A stretch of DNA of 20,488 nt from Terana coerulea (Eukaryota > Basidiomycota > Agaricomycetes > Polyporales > Phanerochaetaceae), in the NCBI GenBank assembly GCA_024811115.1, contig JAKOGH010000735.1, forward strand, positions 1 to 20,488. Direction: 5' to 3'. The notes under the pieces were generated by a model. That model saw only the letters and a program-made list of their open reading frames with translations, did no database searches and was not told the DNA's origin. The translations under genes and the position numbers were made by a program. Of this stretch, positions 8,999 to 18,147 are shown piece after piece. Numbering within the stretch: the first letter of the stretch is position 1; the number at the start of each line of letters is the position of its first letter.

Positions 8999-9777
8999 TA
9001 GTGTTGCCGCGAGGTAAGGCCGCCTTAACCTTAAGGCAAGGTAAGGCTGCCTTAAGCTGATTTGTCAGCAGGCAGTGGCGCCTCACGGCACATAAGGCCA
9101 TGCCTTAAGGGGCCTCAAGGTCTAAAGGCTCTCCCGCCTGCAAGTACCGTAATTTCTTGTTTCTTGTACACTCACAGTCTATTGGGACTCCTAAGAATGT
9201 CATTAACTCGAAAGGAATGCATATTAATGTAGAAAACAGTCTTCCACGTTGGCCTTACCCGCTGGTAAGTAGCACAATAGTTGCTCAGCCTGAGTGCAAG
9301 ACTCCCGAACCTCTCGTGAGGTCGCCGCTTCCTCTATGGCTGACGGTCCGTCATGGTAGATATATTGGGTCATTTATAAGAACACACAATGTCACTACAT
9401 TGCCTGTTCACCACGAAAGTGCTGCTCGTGACCTTGAGCTCATCTTCTCGCTGCAGATATATACACAGGAGCCAGCACTTTCGTGCAGCTAAAAAAATTC
9501 TCTGATGACTTCTGCGGTTTGTCTTTCTCCTTACAATACATTGGTCTATGCAAACGGAATTCTACCCGGCGTACTTATTCACGTTCTGTCATGCACATCA
9601 GTGGTACATGTTCGGGCGCTAACGGCTAGCTCTCTGGAAAGGAAGGCCGGATCACCGGCATCCTCTCAAGGTAAGGTTAAGGCAGGCCTTACGGCCCCAC
9701 CTTATGGGCCTCAAGGCACCTAAGGTTTCAAGCTCCGCTGCCTCACGGTGCCTTCACCTCACCTTCCGGCAACACTA
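8999..9777. mobile_element. hAT-like non-autonomous element, TAGTGTTGCC ends, 8-bp target duplication
   Basis: The left end reads TAGTGTTGCCGCGAGGTAAGG. The right end, reverse-complemented, reads TAGTGTTGCCGGAAGGTGAGG, so the TIR is about 21 bp with three mismatches. The direct repeat TCTGGGGG flanks it at 8991-8998 and 9778-9785. Both subterminal zones (9015-9130 and 9660-9760) are packed with AAGGC/GCCTTA/TTAAGG motifs in both orientations, as expected for hAT transposase-binding clusters. The 8-bp duplication and TA-G terminal bases agree with hAT. The 779-bp element carries a plus-strand open frame at 9157-9492 that I cannot identify and do not call as transposase. Confidence 0.85.
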
Positions 9778-9785
9778 TCTGGGGG
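9778..9785. repeat. Target-site duplication TCTGGGGG, right copy
   Basis: This matches 8991-8998 exactly, directly after the right terminus GGCAACACTA. Confidence 0.85.
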
Positions 9786-11400
9786 TGCGGCTATAGCTAG
9801 CGGGCCTATATATACCTGCGTATACGAATGATTGTGCCGCATAGGAGGCCTGTTGCAGGGATCTGCTCATGTATTAGTGGCGTCAGCACACGCGGCTGAC
9901 TTTTGGGCACTGGAAAGCACCGCACTGCGCCTGGAAGGGCCGACGCCTGGCGCACACGCCGAATGTGCTGCAGCGGCATCGATCGGCGACGGCCGTACCG
10001 TCCATGCAACTGCCACACAACTGTGCTTTGAACCCCGGGTACGCAGGCCCCTGCGCCGCCACCGAAGCCGCCTTCTGCAGCCCCTCCCATCGCGCTTCGG
10101 AGCGTCCTGCGCACGGTGATATCACCGGGGCGCACGCGGCCCATGATTGGCACGCTACATGTTGCGTGGGGATGCCAGCGGCCGTCGGGGGACTGCCAAG
10201 GCTCGCGGGGAAGCGGCGGCGTGCCATGGCATTGGTGGCGCGCAATGCCACGTCCGCGCGTCCACGCGTGCTTCGCTGCATGCTGTCGGGGCGCCTGCAG
10301 CTCTGCGCGAGCAAGGCGGGCCCCGTTGCATCTGAGCTTGACCCCGGCTTGCGCGCTGGGCCGTCTTCGCCACTGTAGGCAGCCAGCATAGCCCTACATG
10401 CGTTAGGTTTTGCGTCCATCCAGAAGGCAGCTGCAAGGCGCGTCATCCGCTAGGGTGGACCGGTGCTCGCGTCAGATGCTGGCGGCGGGCTGACGCCGCG
10501 GGAGCGCGTCGACTTGACAGGGACACAACACGACCCCGATCGGACACCGAATCTGGCCGCCATCTGCACATCCCTGCGCGCGAACCTTCCGCCGCGCCGG
10601 GCCCGCGCAGGGGGTCACGCATTGTGCGATGGTCGACATGCACGGCAGACGCCAGGGCGAAACCCAGCCTGTGTGACAGTGTGTCAAGCCTGCGGTGGAC
10701 GAACCCTATCTGAAGCACCAGGTTCCGCGGGGTTCCTCCCTGGCGCGGTTGCGGTCTCCGGGGTGGGTTCGCGGACGGGTGCGCATATATACAGCGTGGT
10801 ATTGTGCATGCGTTGTGCTGCGCGCCGCCTGCCCTTGGCAGAAGCCCCGGCAAACGACGTCTGCAAATAGCGTTCAGCGAACAAGGAGCGGGCTTCTTTC
10901 AGGGAGCGGCGACATGCCCAGCTATCGGCGTCCGGGAGCACTACTAACCTATTACCACGCCCGCTTCCTGCGTTCTTCGAAGCGCTTGTCGCAGAGTGCG
11001 CAGCCCTTGCCGGCGCACACGGATTGGCCCAGGCACGCCGGGGGTTCTGAGCCTGGCGCGGGAGGGGAAGGTTGTATGAGCAATGGAGGCGCACCCGGGA
11101 GCGCACCTGCCATATGCGGCGGCGGGGTGGGCAGCGCGAGTCCAGGCGGCCGGTCATGAAGGGCTTCGTCCGTCCGTGGGGCCCCTGCGGCGTTATGCAG
11201 AATGCAGCGGGTGGGGAAGCGGCCGATCCGCGTGCACCCCGTGCGCCATGGGTGACGTGAGCCGGGGCTTCCTGGAAGGGTGATGGACGCGTTAGATGTC
11301 TATGGCCGATGGGGCCATCAGCCGCGTGCATGAGAACTTCAAGAAGACGGGACCCTGACGCGTGGTGTCATAAAACCATAAAGCACACCGCCGTTCTCAT
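9786..11400. other. GC-rich stretch without a recognisable gene
   Basis: The composition resembles 2146-4074, with many overlapping open frames on both strands and none with recognisable domains. TATATATA occurs at 9808-9815 and a small TATATACA motif at 10786-10793. I see no inverted-repeat borders here, so whether it is decayed transposon DNA cannot be told. Confidence 0.45.
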
Positions 11401-11409
11401 GACAATGCG

Positions 11410-12095
11410 AAGCCGCACTTCTCTTCCACGTGTCCGCCAAGATGCTTGATGTCGAAGTGAATGGAATGGCACCGCCGCGGGTGCAATGCGACAATGCAAT
11501 AAGCTAGCAGTGCATTTATCAGGGATTGTCAGTTCAAAATCAACAATGAATTGCCATTCCGCAGGAAACGTGCGCTCACACCATGTCGACATGCCCTTCG
11601 GTCATCGTACGACCGCAGCGACACTGCTGTAGAACACCTCTGACTGATGGAGACTGCACTCAGCAACACCACACCGCATAAAGGCGAGCGAAACGATGAA
11701 CGAATCGTAACAGACGTATGCGCTACCCGTCGTGGTGTGCAGCGCATCACTCGTAGCTACCTTCGTCTCTTCCAAACCGCATGTCCGCATGGATGTCGGA
11801 CAACGCTTCCTATTGCGGCGGAATGACAACACCGGAGGTGTAATGCAATGATACACTTGAATGAAATGCAACGCATCTATGAAGGATCGTTGGTCCCGAA
11901 TCAACAATGAATTGACAATTCGCAAGCAATGCGCACTCACACCATGTCACCATGCCCCTCGATCATCGTGGGGACCGGGAACACCGACTCACACTGATGA
12001 AGATAACGCCCAGCAACACCACGAAGCACAAGAGTGGCCCAAACGCGGGATGAGTTGCAACACGCAGACGTAGGAAGGTACATACAGCCTCTGCT
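11410..12095. repeat. Two degenerate tandem copies (about 345-360 bp) beside the brr6 3' end
   Basis: Matching blocks recur in order. CTTCTCTTCC...GTGTCCGCC...GATGTCG (11418-11454) matches TCTCTTCC...ATGTCCGCAT..GATGTCG (11766-11798). AATCAACAATGAATT is at 11539 and 11899, CACACCATGTC at 11576 and 11938, CAGCAACACCAC at 11661 and 12011, and ACGCAGACGTA-like sequence ends each unit. The offset between copies drifts from 344 to 362 bp, so small indels have accumulated. The second copy runs straight into the last exon of the Brr6-type gene. A faint match of the unit start to that exon (GCTAC..TCTCCTTCG at 12100) suggests each unit began as a duplicated gene end. Confidence 0.7.
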
Positions 12096-12100
12096 CGCGG

Positions 12101-13588
12101 CTACTTGATCTCCTTCGCCGCCCCGTTCTCCAGCCGCCGCCGTCGCGCCGGGACCTCCTCCACGTCCGCCCCCGCCCCCGCCGTCCACGACTTGCCCCAG
12201 CCCGGCGGCGCGCCCAGCACGTGGTGCGGGTAGGACGGGACGCCGGGTATCGCGTACGGCGGGATGCCATGGCCCGGCGGCGCGGGGTGCGCGGCGGCGT
12301 TCGCGGGGAGGTGCCGCGCGCGGTAGAGCGAGAGCAGGCTGTTGACGAACACCGTGAGGAACGCGAGGGACGTGAGCGTGAACGCCTGTCAACACATCCA
12401 TTACTACCTCTCTCCACACCGAAGACGCACGAAAGAAAGAAAGGAAAGGAAAGGGCGCGCACCAGGGTCTTCCAGCTGATGGGCTCCACGAAGCCGTTGA
12501 CGACCTCTGCGATGAGCTCCGCGCCGACGCGCGCACGCCCGACCTTGGTCGGGTCGCGGTTCATGCACGTCTCCCACGCGCCGCACTGCCGCAGCAGCGC
12601 CGGGATCGGGCTCGTCGCGCACAGGTTGGTCCGGTAGTGCGTCGCGCACTGTGCGATTTCCTGCACGATATCTGCGCCAAGGTCAATGTAACAGTTAGCG
12701 GATCTGTGACGCGCGGGCGTACCCATGGAGTATTCCGCGATCCGGTGCTCGACGTCGCGCTGCACCGTGAGGATGAACTGCACGAGCAGGTAGAGGAACA
12801 CGAGGATGAGCGAGAGGTTGAAGAAGAACTGCAGGTACCTGGACAGGGATCGTTCAGCCGTATCGTCCGTCGCGCAAGTGTGGCACTGACCCTAAGAGCA
12901 CGTACGGCGTGTCGGACGACGGCGCGGCGGGGCCCGGCAGGTTCAGCGTGTAGTGGTTCGAGGTGCTCTGCGTGACCACCCCGTCGTCGTCGCTCTCCGC
13001 CTCGCTGTCCTCTGCGCCCGCGTCCTCCGCCCGCACCCGCGCCCCTGCCCGCCTACTGCGCGCCCGCTGCTTCTGCCTCGACCTGAACACCCGCCGCAGC
13101 CCCCCAAGCGCAATCGTCCTGTCCCTATCGCCGTGCGCCTCCTCTCTCTGGTCATCGTCGTTGTCGTTGTCGTCGTGTGGTGGGGCCGCGGGCCGCGGCG
13201 GCGGGCTCGCCTCCGCCATGTCGACGTCGCGCAGCTCGGCGTACGCCGCGGCGGGCGGCACCCACGCCTCGCGGTGCGGCGTCGCGGGCGCGGGCACGTT
13301 CAGCACGAAGGGCAGGTTCGTCGGCGTGTGGCCGAACGTGTGTGCGAGCGGCGCGCCGGCGTGGAAGGGCGAGGCCGGCGCGTTCAGCTCGCCGAGCGAT
13401 CCTAATCTGTGCTTTCAGTAGAGGGACATGGTAATCGAGGTTAGAGGCGTACGTTTGCGCGGCGTGCTCGGTGCGTCCTGCGGCGTGTGTGCCCGCCAGA
13501 CGGGCTGCACGCCGCTGCTCGGGCGGGACGTGTACTCGAAGTCCATCGGCGTCTCCGTCGACCGCGGCGAGCCGTACATTCTCGACAT
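12101..13588 (-). CDS. brr6: Brr6/Brl1-family nuclear-envelope protein, five exons
   Basis: This is an integral membrane protein of the nuclear envelope/ER that helps nuclear pore complex assembly and membrane lipid homeostasis in yeasts. The exons are 13588-13453, 13401-12891, 12838-12723, 12671-12463 and 12385-12101. The introns are 51, 52, 51 and 77 bp, all GT-AG, and all phases agree, giving 418 residues without any break. An in-frame stop sits just before the ATG (MSRMYGSPRS). Residues 1-216 are low-complexity, with an Asp-rich patch and an Arg-rich patch. A first membrane segment (about 217-241, FFFNLSLILVFLYLLVQFIL) leads into the diagnostic lumenal domain with four cysteines (263, 272, 284, 290) and the motif WETCMNRDPTKVGRARVGAE, VNGFVEPISWKT. 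A second membrane segment follows (about 327-346). The family is certain. Whether it is Brr6 or its paralogue Brl1 is not resolved. Confidence 0.92.
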
Positions 13589-13689
13589 GCTTCACGTCCG
13601 CTCGTGTCGTAATAAAACCAGGAAGTGTGTGGGGAAGCAGCTGCCCTGCTGCGTGTGCGTTGAGTTGGCGGCGTCGGGGAAAGGTGTGA

Positions 13690-14590
13690 AGCGCCCATTC
13701 GAACGCGTCAGGTCACGTGTGGCATTCCATTGCCAGGCGCCGGTGTCGGGTGTGTCCACTGTCAATTGATTCAGCTCTGTGCAGCTCGCTGCTTGTGCTT
13801 TCGCCACCATCTTCTGCATTGTCAATCTATTGCCCTCTCATCTCGGACTCTGCTTGGCAAAATCGCTGCATTTGAGGTAGTATGCCGACAGTAAACCTTC
13901 ATAAGAACACGCCGCGAGCGACATGCAGCACGAGATGAGCTCGCGCCGGTTTTACCCTCTTACGAGCCAGTGGGGGCCAGCCGCAGGACGACGCCACGAG
14001 GGGTGATGAGTAGACGACGTGCTTCGCTACTCTGCAGTGAATGCGACACCCGAAAGCAGTACGTTTCCTCACGGAAGAATGCATGCTATGTCGGACAAGG
14101 ACGAACCATGGGCTCTCCACTACTAACGGCTGACGAGATGGGTACACGGCGCGCTGCCAAATTCCAGTACGACGATCCACCGTACGAAAGTCTTCGTATG
14201 TGTTTGTTTTGCTGCCTGAGCTTTTTTATCCGCAGAACCCCACCGGCAGCGTCACAAGCCAGGTGTCCGACGTCGCCATTCACGCACAAGACGTTCTGAG
14301 GGTAAGGCAAATGCCTGCTGGCATTTATCAACGTTAATTTTGGCGAAGCTGTAGAGAACGTTTACTAGGGCATCAATCGTTTCAGTATGTCGCTACGCGT
14401 GCACTGTGCACATCCACTGACGCGCATTCCAGTTAAAGCGACAAGACCTATCGCATTCCTGGTGTACCTTATGTCTCTGTTCAATGCAGCTATCCTATCG
14501 CGGATTATACACACGCGTTCCGCATCGTGCAGGAGGGCCTCCAGGCATCCCGCTGCGCTGGGACGAGTGCACCCAGTGGATACTTGGAAG
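13690..14590 (+). pseudogene. Decayed, internally deleted copy of the clpP locus
   Basis: The segment matches the clpP gene and flank downstream (16640-18088) in order. AACGCGTC..TCACGTGT (about 13702) matches 16667. GAGCTCGCGCCGG..GAGCCAGTGGG (13936-13978) matches 16909-16950. TACGTTTCC...GTCGGACAAGG (14060-14101) matches the active-site exon. GATCCACCGTACG (14175-14187) matches a splice donor. HQPTGSVTSQVSDVAIHAQD, VLRVRQ, AGIYQR then stop (about 14176-14326) matches exon 7. TTCAGTATGTCG (14382-14393) matches the next donor, and the 3' flank matches to about 14590. About 435 bp, equivalent to exons 2-5, is missing. The active-site serine motif reads GRTMG, and frameshifts and a TAA follow. 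It cannot encode ClpP. It lies between the Brr6 and PhyH genes. Confidence 0.8.
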
Positions 14591-15140
14591 CGTTTTGGCC
14601 TCTATGCTGCAGAACGCTCTCATGCTCATCGGCCGGGACTCAGCGTAGAAGGCCAGGGAGTGCCAATGGCGGGTGAGCCTTATGCTCCGCCTGCTGCCAT
14701 TATGATAGGGCTCACCTTTAGCACATTGTAATGACCTCGCCATGGCCGCTAGGTCTGCAGCCTACATTCCCACTGTGGGACACGCAGCAGAGGGGAATCT
14801 ATGCACGCAGCCGTTTGCGTTTATTTATCCTGTAAGACCCAACCCTTCTTACGAGATCCGAAAGGCTTATCAATGTTGCAGAGCCTTCGATGTAAGGGGT
14901 GCCGTACGCGCAGCAAAGCGGAATATATGCACGCAGCGGCTTACAATGAATTCTGCTGCAGGAACCGGCAGCTCTTGGGAGATCCGAGAGGCTTATCAAC
15001 AGTTGCGTATTCCTCGATGCAAGGGGTGCGTACCATGACGCCCTGCGGAAGACAGATGACCTCTACCGCTCTCCAAGCGACGCAGATACGGCTCCCCGAA
15101 CATTCCCCGCCTTTCCTATTTATTACTTCTCCTGAGTGAG
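14591..15140. other. Intergenic region with a tandem repeat, no gene called
   Basis: The region lies between the clpP pseudogene and the PhyH promoter. It holds an 8-bp-stem inverted repeat (GGTGAGCC near 14673 with GGCTCACC near 14708) and two copies of a 126-bp tandem repeat. Two overlapping frames stay open through the repeat, but their translations show no known domain. Confidence 0.5.
14780..15034. repeat. Two-copy tandem repeat, unit about 126 bp
   Basis: Copy 1 (14780-14905) and copy 2 (14906-15034) share ACGCAGCA-AG-GGAAT, TATGCACGCAGC, GAGATCCGA-AGGCTTATCAA, TTGC and CGATG-AAGGGGTGC in the same order. Divergence is substantial, with a few short indels, so the duplication is not recent. 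The unit length is a multiple of three and a frame stays open across both copies, but no protein family is recognisable. Confidence 0.75.
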
Positions 15141-15148
15141 GTGTGGCC

Positions 15149-15156
15149 TTATAATT
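15149..15156 (+). promoter_or_regulatory. TATA-like box of the PhyH-type gene
   Basis: TTATAATT lies about 50 bases before the start codon at 15203 and is the only AT-rich core-promoter-like sequence in the immediate upstream DNA. This is assigned by position and composition only. Confidence 0.4.
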
Positions 15157-15202
15157 GCGTTTCTGGTACTACCATCTACCGTCAACAACTCGAGCCTTCG
15201 TC

Positions 15203-16373
15203 ATGGCCCCGCAATACAAGTCACTGTCAGGTGAGTTTTCATGCCTCCGCACGCGCTGTCGATGCTTCCTGTCTCATTGACTGACTCTCGCATCCCATGG
15301 TGGTCTCGTTATCCTAGAGGAACAAGTAGCGTTCTTCCTAGAGAACGGCTACGTGGTCATCAAGAATGCTTTCTCGCGGGAGCAAGCTGCGGACTTTATG
15401 AAGGAGATGTGGATCCGTCTCGGGATGGACCCCAATGACAAGTCAACGTGGACTCGGGAATGGACAAATATGCCTATCACCAAGCTCGTGAGCGTTGCAG
15501 AGTTCGCGCCCAAGGTACGTGCCAATTCCAGGCGCGACTCCATGTCTGCGGCTGCGCTCGCTGAAACAGGTGCATTTGTTAGGCTTGGGACGCCATTACA
15601 GACTTGTGCGGCGGCGAGGAGCGCATTAGCTTAGAGGCATCCGCCTGGGGCAACAACTTCATCGTGAACCTCGGCACGCCTGAGCTCGAGGGCACCGCGC
15701 CGCGGCCCCCGCGGAGCTCGACGCGTGGCACGTCGACGGCGACTTCTTCGTGCACTACCTCGACTCGCCCGAGCAGGCGCTGCTCGTCGTCCCCGTCTTC
15801 ACCGACATCGCGCCCGGCGGCGGCGGCACGTGCATCGCGCCCGACGGCATCGACATCATCGCGCGGTACCTCGCCGCGCACCCCGAGGGCGTAATCCCCG
15901 AGGACCACACGCTGCGGCCGTCGCAGTGCACGGGGACGTGGCAGGAGTGGACGGGCCACCCCGGCTTCTGGTCGCACCTCGACGAGATCAAGCGCTGCGA
16001 GCGGTTCGTCGAGCTCACGGGCGACGTCGGCGACGTGGTGCTCATGCACCCGCTCATGATGCACTCGGCGTCGAAGAACGTGCTGCGCGTGCCGCGGGCG
16101 ATCACGAACCCGCCGGTCGCCTTGCGTGCGCCGTTCGTCTTCGACCGCGCGAACCCGGAGGAGTACAGCTTGGTGGAACGCAAGACCTTGAGGGCGCTGG
16201 GTGTGGACCGCCTCGAGATCCGCCCGTCGACAGAGAGGCGACTGGTGGTGCCGAAGAGGGTGATGATACAGCAGGCGATGCTGGAGGCGGAGAAGAAGAG
16301 GTTAGAAGAGGTGAGGTTGAAGAATGCGAGTGCAGAAGGCAGTGGTTCGCCTGTTCCCATTGCTGTTGCCTGA
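15203..16373 (+). CDS. Phytanoyl-CoA dioxygenase (PhyH)-family protein, three exons, one-base frame break
   Basis: Members are Fe(II)/2-oxoglutarate-dependent oxygenases; the substrate here is unknown. The exons are 15203-15230, 15318-15514 and 15583-16373. Introns of 87 and 68 bp are GT-AG, and the phases agree. The start is MAPQYKSLSEEQVAFLENGY, then VVIKNAFSREQA, the usual PhyH opening helix and strand. The iron-binding HxD lies in AWHVDGDFFVHYLDSPEQ (about 125 and 127). The distal His and 2-oxoglutarate Arg lie in HSASKNVLRVPRAITNPP (about 236 and 247). The C-terminus ends in a charged helix. Exon 3 changes frame between GTPELEGTAP and AELDAWHVD. One extra C in the C5 run at 15706-15710 would restore 338 residues, so this is either a base-calling deletion or a very recent loss. 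All catalytic residues are intact, which favours the former. Confidence 0.87.
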
Positions 16374-16841
16374 TGTTTTGGATGCTTCTCTTTCTCTATT
16401 GCTCAAACGTCAATGCAAATGTATCCTCATGTTGTATCACTCATACCACTCACGAAAACGAATCTCAAATTAGAATAATGTTAGATGTATGAGGTTCTTT
16501 TCGGACGTTCAAATCAAGGTTCAAATCAACATTGAATAAAAGCGGAAAGTAACACACCAGCTCTGCTTCAGAAAACATGGAAGTCAACATATGTCATCCA
16601 TGTATAGGCAGCTTTGGAATTTGTACCAAAACTTACGAGCCCGGAGGGCGGCGCGCGCATCCAACTCAAACGCGTCGAATCACGTGTTGACTTCGGAGCA
16701 CGCAGGCGCCCGTGTGCTCAGCTTCGCCTCGGAGTCGCAGCTTTCGCTTTCACTTCTACCATCTTGCGCGGCGACCTCGACGCGGACAGCTCACATTCCT
16801 CTTCTGAACTCGGTCTGCTTCGGCGTTGAAGTGCACAAACT
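16374..16841. other. PhyH-clpP intergenic region, duplicated upstream of the pseudogene
   Basis: The left half is AT-rich 3' flank with direct repeats of TTCAAATCAA at 16508-16526. The right half (from about 16640) is the clpP 5' flank and is homologous to DNA upstream of the clpP pseudogene (13690-13870). No gene is seen. Confidence 0.55.
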
Positions 16842-17991
16842 ATGCTGGCTGCGGTATTCTCAAGAACGCGCCACGGGTCGCTCGGGCGAGTGTCGTTCAG
16901 CGCGGTACGAGCTCGCGGCGGTTCCATCCTCTTGCGGGCCAGTGGGACGGGGCGCGGAGTGAGGTTGCGGGAAATCTGGTTCCTATGGTCATTGAGCAAA
17001 CTGTACGTTGGGATACTCTCCGGTGAGGGCGAGATACTGAGGGAGTTAATGTGGCGGTGGCTTTAGGGACGAGGTGAACGCAGCTACGACATATTCTCCC
17101 GCCTGCTGCGAGAACGTGTCGTGATGCTTTATGGACCTGTATGTTGGTTCATAGCTACTTCTGGGAATATTGACTTATATCATCGTAGATCCGCGACACT
17201 GACTCCGCATTGCTTGTATCACAACTGCTCTTCCTGGAAGCAGAGGACACGTCGAAGCCCATACATCTGTACATCAACTCTCCCGGGGGCAGCGTGACGG
17301 CAGGACTTGCGATATATGACACAGTGAGTATTCGTGGCAGCGCTTCTTAATTTTACGGCACTCATTAATGCAGACGTAGATGCAGGTACAGTCGACCATT
17401 ACTCTGGAAAATAAAACTACCGGAGGCTGATCCAGAAATAGTATGTGTCCTCGCCCATACATACATACTGTGTAGGACAAGCATGCTCCATGGGCTCGTT
17501 GCTTCTGGCGGCTGGCGAGAAGGGCAAGCGCCACGCCCTGCCAAACTCCAGCATCATGATCCACCGTACGGCAGTCTGCAGATATTCCAGTTCCTCGAGT
17601 CCCTAAACTTCTCTGACCTACAGAACCTTCCGGTGGTGCCTCAGGTCAGGCGTCCGACATCGCCATTCATGCAAAAGAGATCCTGCGGGTAAGGCAAGTG
17701 CTCACGAGCATCTATCAGCGCCATTGCGGCAAGGAGGGGAGAGCGTCGACCAGGGCGTCAAGCGCTTCAGTATGTCGTTTTGCTCTTGGCCGCCACATTC
17801 GCTGCTCATCTATCTTTTCTCAGCCAAAGCGCTAGAGCGTGATTACTTCTTGACAGGCGAGTCTATTCTCATCTCCGCCACAGACAGGTCACATCGCTGA
17901 CGCATGCTGTTTTCTAGCTCAAGAGGCGCTCGAGTTTGGGATCGTGGACAGCGTCTTGGAGAGGCGACCGAAGGCTGATTCCGAGAATTGA
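16842..17991 (+). CDS. clpP: Mitochondrial ClpP, ATP-dependent protease proteolytic subunit, nine exons
   Basis: This is the serine-protease core of the mitochondrial matrix ClpXP. The exons are 16842-16904, 16964-17002, 17067-17138, 17189-17323, 17380-17385, 17442-17565, 17624-17769, 17824-17856 and 17918-17991. The product begins [20 protein letters not shown], an Arg/Ser/Ala-rich mitochondrial presequence. [40 protein letters not shown] and [17 protein letters not shown] follow. The catalytic Ser is in GQACSMG (about 121), His in IMIHQPSGG (about 146) and Asp in ALERDYF (about 202), so the triad is complete. Length is about 230 residues, normal for the family. Exon 5 is only six bases, and intron 8 has a GC donor. 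Exon 7 needs one more base, most simply in the G4 run at 17737-17740. The first intron (16905-16963) and the start are the least certain parts. It converges on a possible minus-strand gene. Confidence 0.88.
17380..17385 (+). other. clpP: 6-nt microexon (ATGCAG, Met-Gln) in clpP
   Basis: The sequence ...GACGTAG/ATGCAG/GTACAG... gives a good acceptor and donor around six bases. Without it the protein would run IYDT-YVSS. With it [19 protein letters not shown] matches the near-invariant ClpP motif (IYDTMQ in E. coli). Flanking introns 17324-17379 and 17386-17441 are both 56 bp and phase 0. Confidence 0.8.
17857..17917 (+). other. clpP: GC-AG intron in clpP
   Basis: Exon 8 ends ...TTCTTGACAG and the intron starts GCGAGT, matching the strong AG/GC-AGT-like consensus of GC-AG introns. 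It ends TTTTCTAG. Only this junction (phase 1) joins FLT to [17 protein letters not shown] in frame. GT donors nearby put the last exon out of frame. Confidence 0.75.
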
Positions 17992-18147
17992 CGCATGCCT
18001 GGTGTGTTATAGATCTCTGTTCAATTTGACTACCTTTCCGCGAATTGCATGCCGCTGCTTTCGGAAGAGTGCGCTTGTGGATGAGTAGAGGGCCGGAACG
18101 TCCGTCAGACAAGAAGGAAGAATAAGCAGCCACCGCCGGCGAAACGG

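Noticed and set aside
9157..9492. A 111-codon plus-strand frame inside the hAT-like element as a transposase remnant.
   Set aside because: No hAT dimerisation motif or catalytic pattern is visible. It is kept only as an unidentified open frame.
10953..11045. A minus-strand translation with CALCDKRFEERRKRAW resembling half of a C2H2 zinc finger.
   Set aside because: There is only one short cysteine pair, no second histidine pair, a stop right after, and no supporting exon upstream. It is likely chance.
16505..16530. GGTTCAAATC resembling a tRNA B box.
   Set aside because: There is no A box or foldable arms nearby. It is part of a short TTCAAATCAA direct repeat in AT-rich intergenic DNA.
17386..17486. 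clpP exon disrupted by an insertion.
   Set aside because: I first read the gap between MQ and CVGQACSMG as an insertion. The sequence is instead explained by a microexon followed by a normal 56-bp intron ending aaatag at 17441, which restores [13 protein letters not shown].
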